From NCBI RefSeq assembly GCF_000281045.1, contig NW_008246077.1, forward strand, positions 700,193 through 764,192: DNA of 64,000 nucleotides, read 5' to 3'. The position numbers and the translations under genes were made by a program. Below, piece by piece: positions 58,801-64,000 of this stretch. The stretch comes from Saprolegnia diclina VS20 (lineage: Eukaryota; Oomycota; Saprolegniomycetes; Saprolegniales; Saprolegniaceae). The notes beneath the pieces are model-generated. The model saw only the letters and a program-made list of their open reading frames with translations, was not told where the DNA came from and ran no database searches. Numbering within the stretch: the stretch's first letter is position 1; every line of letters begins with the position of its first letter.

Positions 58801-58990
58801 ACGCAAGGAAGACTACCTCGGGCATCTCAAGGTACACTCGCCACCAACGCTCCATCCTAATGGTCTGGTGTAGGACGAAGGTCGGTTGTACGAGACGCTC
58901 ATTCGCGTGCTGCGGTCGCCCGAGACGCTCCTCAAGGTCACCGGTCCCAACGTGATTCACATTCCCGTGCCCAAGGACAAGATTGACTAG
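49895..58990 (+). CDS. PIEZO: Piezo-family mechanosensitive channel with internal FN3 and PH domains
   Basis: Fourteen exons: 49895-50025, 50072-50890, 50934-51018, 51065-51814, 51864-51963, 52013-52821, 52867-54627, 54673-54942, 54998-55819, 55875-56036, 56084-56185, 56235-58739, 58787-58831 and 58874-58990; about 2825 residues (human PIEZO1 is 2521). Many hydrophobic segments form the blade. The Piezo hallmark PFxxExxxxxxW is exact: PFAFEIRCLLDW (about residue 2381, 57564-57599). An extracellular cap region follows (NSTEPIKWLLSLTFTRSG to IVNGLTSLGIGTYG), then the inner helix and C-terminal ELPNPNKLLELVE and LIRVLRSPETLLK. Unusually, residues ~1536-1638 form an FN3 domain (SITLHWKAPDAP, GLRPGAAYQFKVAAISRMGE) and ~1641-1770 a PH-like domain (GWVHYTKAALPKRWYASLW to EFDKWATALGQML), between blade repeats. 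Confidence 0.93.
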
Positions 58991-59061
58991 CTTGTGATCC
59001 TGCATATAACTATAGATAGAGTCTCATTTCGACGCTATTTTGGATCTTGAAGAGACGCAAG

Positions 59062-59738
59062 ATGGTGCTCGCGCAAGATGAGATCGATGCGTGCCGGGAG
59101 GCTTTCCTCGCGTTCGACAAGGACCGGTGCGGCCAGCCGCTCGTATTGTCAGCATCGGGATGCAGCTGCGTAGGAGTGGCACGATCGACGTCTGGGAGCT
59201 GCGCCAGGTGCTCGAAGGTACCAATGTCGAGACATTGAATTTGTCTTTGACCGAGGACTTGCAGCCATGGGGCAGCAGCCGACCGAAGAAGAGCTCTTTC
59301 AGATGATCAGCGAGGTCGACGAAGACATGAGCGGCGCGATTGGTACACTCGGCAAATCTTGCATGTCGCCGAGTTGACGACTAGATTTTGCCGAGTTTCT
59401 TCAAGTGATTGACAACCAGAAGGACCGTGCTGCCATGTACAACGACGAAAGCGACATGAGTAGGAAGGATATCGTCGCACGGGAGTATACACCTGGGACG
59501 ACCTATCCTAGTTGACGCCTTTGTCGCATGCGGCGGCAAACCCGACAAGACGGGCGTCGTCAAGCGCGATACGCTCGTCAAGATCATCAAGGTCGACTTT
59601 GGCTTGACCATCAACATCGAGGTACTTGGGCCCAAAAGACGGCCGCTCATCGCAGGCTGGTAGGAAATGATCAACAAGCTCGACGTCGATCAGAGCGGCG
59701 AGATTGAGTTTGCCGAATTCAAAGCCATCTTGACATGA
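59062..59738 (+). CDS. Calmodulin-like EF-hand protein
   Basis: Exons 59062-59126, 59174-59217, 59265-59342, 59385-59459, 59512-59621 and 59664-59738; about 148 residues. Calcium loops: DKDRSGTIDVWE (hand 1, split by intron 1), DEDMSGAIDFAE (hand 2, split by intron 3), a degenerate GGKPDKTGVVKRDT (hand 3) and DVDQSGEIEFAE (hand 4). Three of four hands keep canonical acidic ligands and the closing Glu. Length and spacing fit the calmodulin/centrin superfamily, though it is not calmodulin itself. It starts 71 bp after the Piezo stop on the same strand. The role is probably as a calcium sensor. Confidence 0.88.
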
Positions 59739-59827
59739 TTCACAGCCTTCGTAACATAAAATGCAACAAAAACGTGATGCTAAACCGACAAGAACATGAA
59801 TTAAAACGTACGACAACAGAGGGCTAT

Positions 59828-61502
59828 CTATTTCACGTGCTTGGCTTTCGGACCCGTCGGCGTCTCGGGCTTGGTCGCGTACACGAAGAGGCTGTTGCGC
59901 ACAGCGACCGCGACTTCGTTCTGCGTCGGGTGCCACGTTGTCTGGAGCACTTTGGCCTTGTAGTCGAGCGGCTCGGCCTCGGCACCGGCCGCGAGCTGCC
60001 GCGCAATTGCATTGTGCGGCGCGGACGAGCGTCGTCGACCAGCGTGCACCATCGGGTTGAGGCAGTAGTCCGACCGGCCGTACCGGTCATAGATGTGAAA
60101 CTCGCTATTGTACGAGCCCGTGATAAAGTTGTTGCCGTCACCGCTCACGGCACACTCAAACTTGTCAAAGATGCTGTCCGTGTCGTAGAGCTCGCAGAGA
60201 CGCGGACGTAAATGCTCGTGGATCTACAGACATGTTGATTGAGCTTCTATCGCCGGCGTCGGAGCCACGTACGTTGATCGTCTGGACAGGTCGGGTCTCC
60301 ATGTTGACGTCCCAGATCTTGAGCGTGAGGTAGTCGCGCGAAATGATGTAGCGGCCGTCGGGCGAAAACTTGATGTCGGATATGGACGCGATGATTTCGG
60401 AGAAGAAGCTGCGCGACGCGGGGTCCTCTTGGTCCTCAAACACTAGACAAGGCACGCACGCGATGAGCGATCGCGCTGCTAGGGTGCGCGAGGCGTACGC
60501 CGGGAGTGCGAGTCGCAGAGCGCCGACGTGCGCATGTCGCCGAGCTTGACCGACCCACGGCTCGTGCTGTACATCATGATGTTGCAGTGCGACGGGTGGA
60601 AATCGGCTGCCGTGATGACCTCTGTAAGCTCCTCCATGTTGTTGGGCTTGATGTCGACAATGTCTATCAATGACCGTGGTCGATTCGGTGTCTATGATAT
60701 CGGACGAGAGCTTACTGAAGCTTTGGTTGGACACGCCTAGGTGCCACAAATTGATGCGCAGGTCGTCGGCCGATAGGAAGGTTTCGCCGTCGCTGTTGAG
60801 CGCGATCGAGTTGATGTGGTACGTGTGGGCGTTGGCAAAGACGCGTTTGGGCGTCGCAACCGCCACCGTGTCAGTGACGCTCATGGTCGGAAACATGATG
60901 CGCTCGCCGTACGTCATGTTGGCGCGCTGGGTGCTACGCACGTGGCGGTCATGCAGCTTCCAGAACTTGATCGTCTTGTCGTTTGTCGAGAGCAAGTAGA
61001 GCGCATTGTTGGACGCCCGGCACCACTTGATCTTGTTGACTTTCTCTTCAATCTCCAAGCTCTTCAGGTAGTCAAACTCGGGCGTATGGCTCTGGAACGT
61101 CTTGTAGTTGGCGTACTTGGAGGGTTCTTGGGATTGGAACGACCGGCGGAGCTTCTCCTTCTGCGGATCGCGTGAGCTCGGTGGTGGCCGCCAGGTGTAC
61201 CTTATGGGCGCCGCCTTCCTTGGAGTAGACGATGACTTGGCCCCCCTTCGTACCGGTCGCGAGGTACTCGCCGGACCGATCGTACTCGATGGCCGTGATC
61301 GTGTCGACTACAGGTCGCATGTCAATGACCTGGGTATCGTTGGAACGCGGTTGCACGTACGGTCGCGTGCTTCGGCGCGCGCGGGCACGTCTGTCCGCTG
61401 TGGCTCCATGATGCGCTGGTTGAGGCTCCACCCGCCGGCGCCTGCCATCGCGCCTGCCTCCCCTCGCATCATCATGGAGCTGGTCCTGACCTCCTGCGGC
61501 AT
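59828..61502 (-). CDS. PPP2R2: Protein phosphatase 2A regulatory subunit B (PR55/B55)
   Basis: Exons, high to low: 61502-61361, 61307-61201, 61160-60716, 60663-60499, 60442-60273 and 60223-59828. The WD40 propeller directs PP2A to substrates. Family blocks: [130 protein letters not shown] and [18 protein letters not shown]. The N-terminal start is uncertain: Mets at 61571, 61502 and 61475 share the frame. A perfect ATTATCCGGATAAT lies 183 bp upstream of the chosen start. Confidence 0.92.
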
Positions 61503-62394
61503 GATCCGTCGTCCAACGTTGGGGCTGCGGGGCGAGTTGGAATATGCGAATAAAAATACGCGGCTGGGCACTGCGCTTCAGTATGCGCAAGCCCACCTTG
61601 CGGTTTCATGCCGGATTTAATTTAAATGGGATCTTTTTTTTAATATTCCAAAGATCGCTCACTTCAACGGCAGCTGTTTATTTTATTATCCGGATAATGC
61701 CGCTCCAACTTCGATTTTCGAGGCTATTTATAGCGCGCGGCTCCTTTTCCGGCCCAGCCCAATTGCACGGGCGGGATTTAATTTCATCGAAGGATATTTG
61801 ATTTCGTCCATGTTGATGGTGCCATCTGGGCACCGTGGGAGGCTCGGTACTGTAGAACATGAAGAGGTCCATTGTATGGTCGAACTCGGTGCCTAGCAAC
61901 TCTAGACGGGGCTTCGACTGCCCGTGGGTCGTTGCGACCGACAGGCGGCAACAAAGACGTGAGCATTTGCAAGATTCCTCGCCGGCCGTTTTGCTGAAGC
62001 GCATGGAACTTTGCTGGTGTGATGTTGCCGCGCACAGCAACGGCAAGTCAATTCTTCTTCGTTCGTCGCGGCGGAGAACGATGCGAATTGATTCTTAGCC
62101 CACAAAGGTACTAGTACGGCGCGTGTCGAGGGAAGCGAGCAAGGGCGTCCGATACGCTCTTGTCATCTCCGCCTTGACCTGCTTTTCGAGGCGCTCCAAG
62201 GAATGGAATGCGGAGAACTATCGTGCCAGCGTCCGTGAGTGGTACCCTTTGGAGCGGCAGACAAATTGGATTGCGCGACGTTTCGGGTCAACTGGCCGCG
62301 GAGCGTGCCACGTCACGGGTGGTGGGCAATTCCCTTTAATCGAGGTCGTTCAGGGATACGAGCGGAAACGGTTGCCAACGCCCACGACGAACGC
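61503..62394. promoter_or_regulatory. Divergent intergenic region
   Basis: About 890 bp. A perfect 14-bp palindrome ATTATCCGGATAAT (61685-61698) is the best copy of the recurrent promoter element. A GGCTATTTATAGCG TATA-like stretch follows near 61722. An ORF at 62123-62428 on the plus strand lacks family similarity and is not called. Confidence 0.5.
61685..61698. promoter_or_regulatory. Perfect TATCCGGATA palindrome
   Basis: ATTATCCGGATAAT is self-complementary over 14 bp and is the consensus-like copy of the element found upstream of many genes here. Confidence 0.55.
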
Positions 62395-64000
62395 ATGGCG
62401 GCCTGCGCGCCACCCGCACCGGTGGTGATCGGACTCGGTAGCAGCAGCGGTCCTTCGCCCACCGTCATCACGCTCGTCGCAGCCTACTTTACAGGTCCCA
62501 TCGCGTTCACAGTGCTCGGCTCGGTCGCGCGATCGTGGCGCGCTGCTGTGCTTGCCGACTCGGTGTGGCGCGAGCTCGTTGCCCGGGACTTTCCAGCCTC
62601 GCCGCTGCAGCCGTGGCCTGGTGCCTCGTGGCGGTGCGTGTACGTGGCCGAGTATCGCCAGGTCGGGTCGCCGTCGCTCGTGCCACCGTGTGAGAACCAC
62701 TCGATCGTAAACCCATCGACGTTCCACGTCAGCTGGGGGAGCACGCCCTTCCGCCTCGTGCTGGACGGGCACCGCTACGCTCGGCTAGCGCATGTTATGG
62801 ACATGTGGAAGACACGCCGGTTCAAGAAGAATGGGTGGAAGGTCGTCGAGGTCGTCGTGTCCGAGACAGGCGTCGTCGTCCATACGCCAGACGGCATTCG
62901 CCTCAAAGCGCGGCTGCCATTGCAGTACATCGTACGATTCCACCGAAGGTTTTGGGGAATCTTCAGGACGCTCATAGGGAAGCATCGTGGCGCACGACGA
63001 CGGTGAGATACATATCACCCCCATGGAGGGCTCGCCGTACCCGCGGCGCATCCACTTGCGTGCGTCGTCGCCAGCGCTCGCGCGTCTCTGGGTGGCCGTT
63101 GCGATCGAAAACACCGCCGTCTTCACCGCCAAGCACAACCTCATCTTGCACTCGACGCCGTCAGTCGTACGTCAAGAGCAACTACAGTACGTGCTAAGCT
63201 AAAGCTCTCTAGTCGGACGAATTGCAGAGTCGCCTCCAAGATATTCTCAGCTTGCGCAAATTGCACGCGTTTCGATTGGCCCAAGACGTCTTCAAGACGC
63301 TGCCAGCCAACGCTGCGCGGAAGAACTCCATCTCCCAGGACGCACTCCACGCGTTCACCGAGAAGCACGCGCTCAGCTTTCTCTCGCACAAAAGTGCGGC
63401 ACACGCAAAGAAGCTTCCAAGCTTCCGCCTTCCGAGGCTGACAAAGTCGGCGCGGAGCGGCATCCAGCGCGAGTGCGCGGCACTGCACCTCGTACCGGAG
63501 CCCGCCCTCCTTGTCGCAACGTGGCTCCACGACCAAGGTAGGACGACGCGATTCTCTTGCTCGTTCCGACCTTTTGGCATCGTAGATACCTTTGAAGGCC
63601 ACACGTGTGCGCACTTTATCCGCACCGCGCGCGCCAAGACCACGAGCGCTGCGTCCCCGCAACACTGCCACGCGTACCTCTGTGACGTCCGCGACGTCAT
63701 CGCACACGTGATGCGCTATGTGTTGGCCTATCGCAAAAGTGAGCTCGGTGTGTTTGAGCTCTCGCAAGAGAGTCTCGAGACCGCCGTGCTCGCCGCGATT
63801 GAGCGCAAGCTATGTACCGACTTGGCCAAGCCCATCAAAGAGTGGGCGCGAGGCTATACGTCTCCAATGAACGAAGCCAGTCTCGCGGCCAAGCTCACCA
63901 AATGGAGCAAATTACCACCGTCGAGTCCTCAAGTACGAGACCAAATTTGCTTGTGGGGTTGGCATCCCTTTCATGTCTCTTAGTTTGGCCTCGGCCCCGA
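62395..64000 (+). CDS. F-box-like protein of unknown function (partial, runs off the end)
   Basis: Visible exons: 62395-62931, 62978-63166, 63213-63537, 63586-63932 and 63984-64000 (incomplete). The N-terminal ~60 residues (TVITLVAAYFTGPIAFTVLG, SVARSWRAAVLADSVWRELV, ARDFP) resemble an F-box helix set. A Trp/Arg-rich region with WRCVYVAEYRQ follows, then beta-like stretches (FHVSWGSTPFRLVLDG, KVVEVVVSETGVVVHT) and, from exon 3, an unrecognised helical region (DELQSRLQDILSLRKLHAFR). If the F-box is real it may be an SCF adaptor; this is tentative. The 3' end is missing. The Met at 62395 is chosen because upstream sequence in the same frame is not protein-like. Confidence 0.55.

Noticed and set aside
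1-64000. Transposons, retroelements, rRNA and tRNA genes
   Set aside because: No transposase, reverse transcriptase, long terminal or inverted repeat, or structured RNA was recognised by eye; a covariance-model and repeat-library search would be decisive.

Overview
The window looks like nuclear DNA of an oomycete, most likely a saprolegnialean water mould (Saprolegnia/Achlya/Thraustotheca-like). This is inferred from its gene content: a flagellar-type STPGR protein, an ankyrin-pseudokinase, a Piezo channel and conserved eukaryotic housekeeping genes. GC-rich codon third positions, very short intergenic spaces (often 70-120 bp) and a dense set of tiny spliceosomal introns agree with this. No rRNA, tRNA, CRISPR, transposon or virus-derived element was recognised. 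One 100-base run of N (34907-35006) is an assembly gap.

I placed about 140 introns by hand from reading-frame continuity, GT..AG ends and protein-family similarity. Most are 40-55 bp, with a range of about 33-70. The donor is usually GTACGN and the acceptor usually YNTAG. Exon coordinates are frame-consistent predictions, not RNA-supported, and may be off by a base in places.

Layout. 1-10.4 kb: RsuA-type pseudouridine synthase, CCDC97 homologue, BRCA1-like RING/BRCT protein, degenerate aldo-keto reductase, unknown beta-rich protein, TBC-WWE RabGAP, 2H-phosphoesterase/P-loop-kinase fusion. 10.5-22.4 kb: large ankyrin-pseudokinase-Tudor protein, ZZ-finger coiled-coil protein, a poorly resolved 1 kb stretch, glucose-6-phosphate 1-epimerase, ankyrin protein, R2R3-like MYB factor. 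22.7-34.5 kb: armadillo-like protein, membrane protein with a J-like segment, coiled-coil protein, VPS53, RanBP1, SLC35F transporter, mannose-6-phosphate isomerase. 34.8-49.2 kb: two genes cut by the gap, nuclear cap-binding CBP80, PDZ protein, MPHOSPH6 homologue, 15-exon coiled-coil/STPGR protein, heat-shock-factor-type regulator, ELP3. 49.9-64 kb: Piezo channel of about 2825 residues with an FN3-PH cassette, EF-hand protein 71 bp downstream, PP2A B subunit, and an F-box-like gene running off the end.

There are no operons; neighbours are mostly unrelated housekeeping genes. Two things tie the window together. First, a TATCCGGATA-type near-palindrome recurs about 35-180 bp upstream of roughly a dozen start codons and looks like a shared promoter element. 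Second, the Piezo gene (a predicted mechanosensitive cation channel) is followed at once by a calmodulin-like EF-hand gene. The most unusual proteins are the Piezo with internal FN3 and PH domains, the 2H-phosphoesterase/kinase fusion, the ankyrin-pseudokinase-Tudor protein and the TBC-WWE RabGAP.
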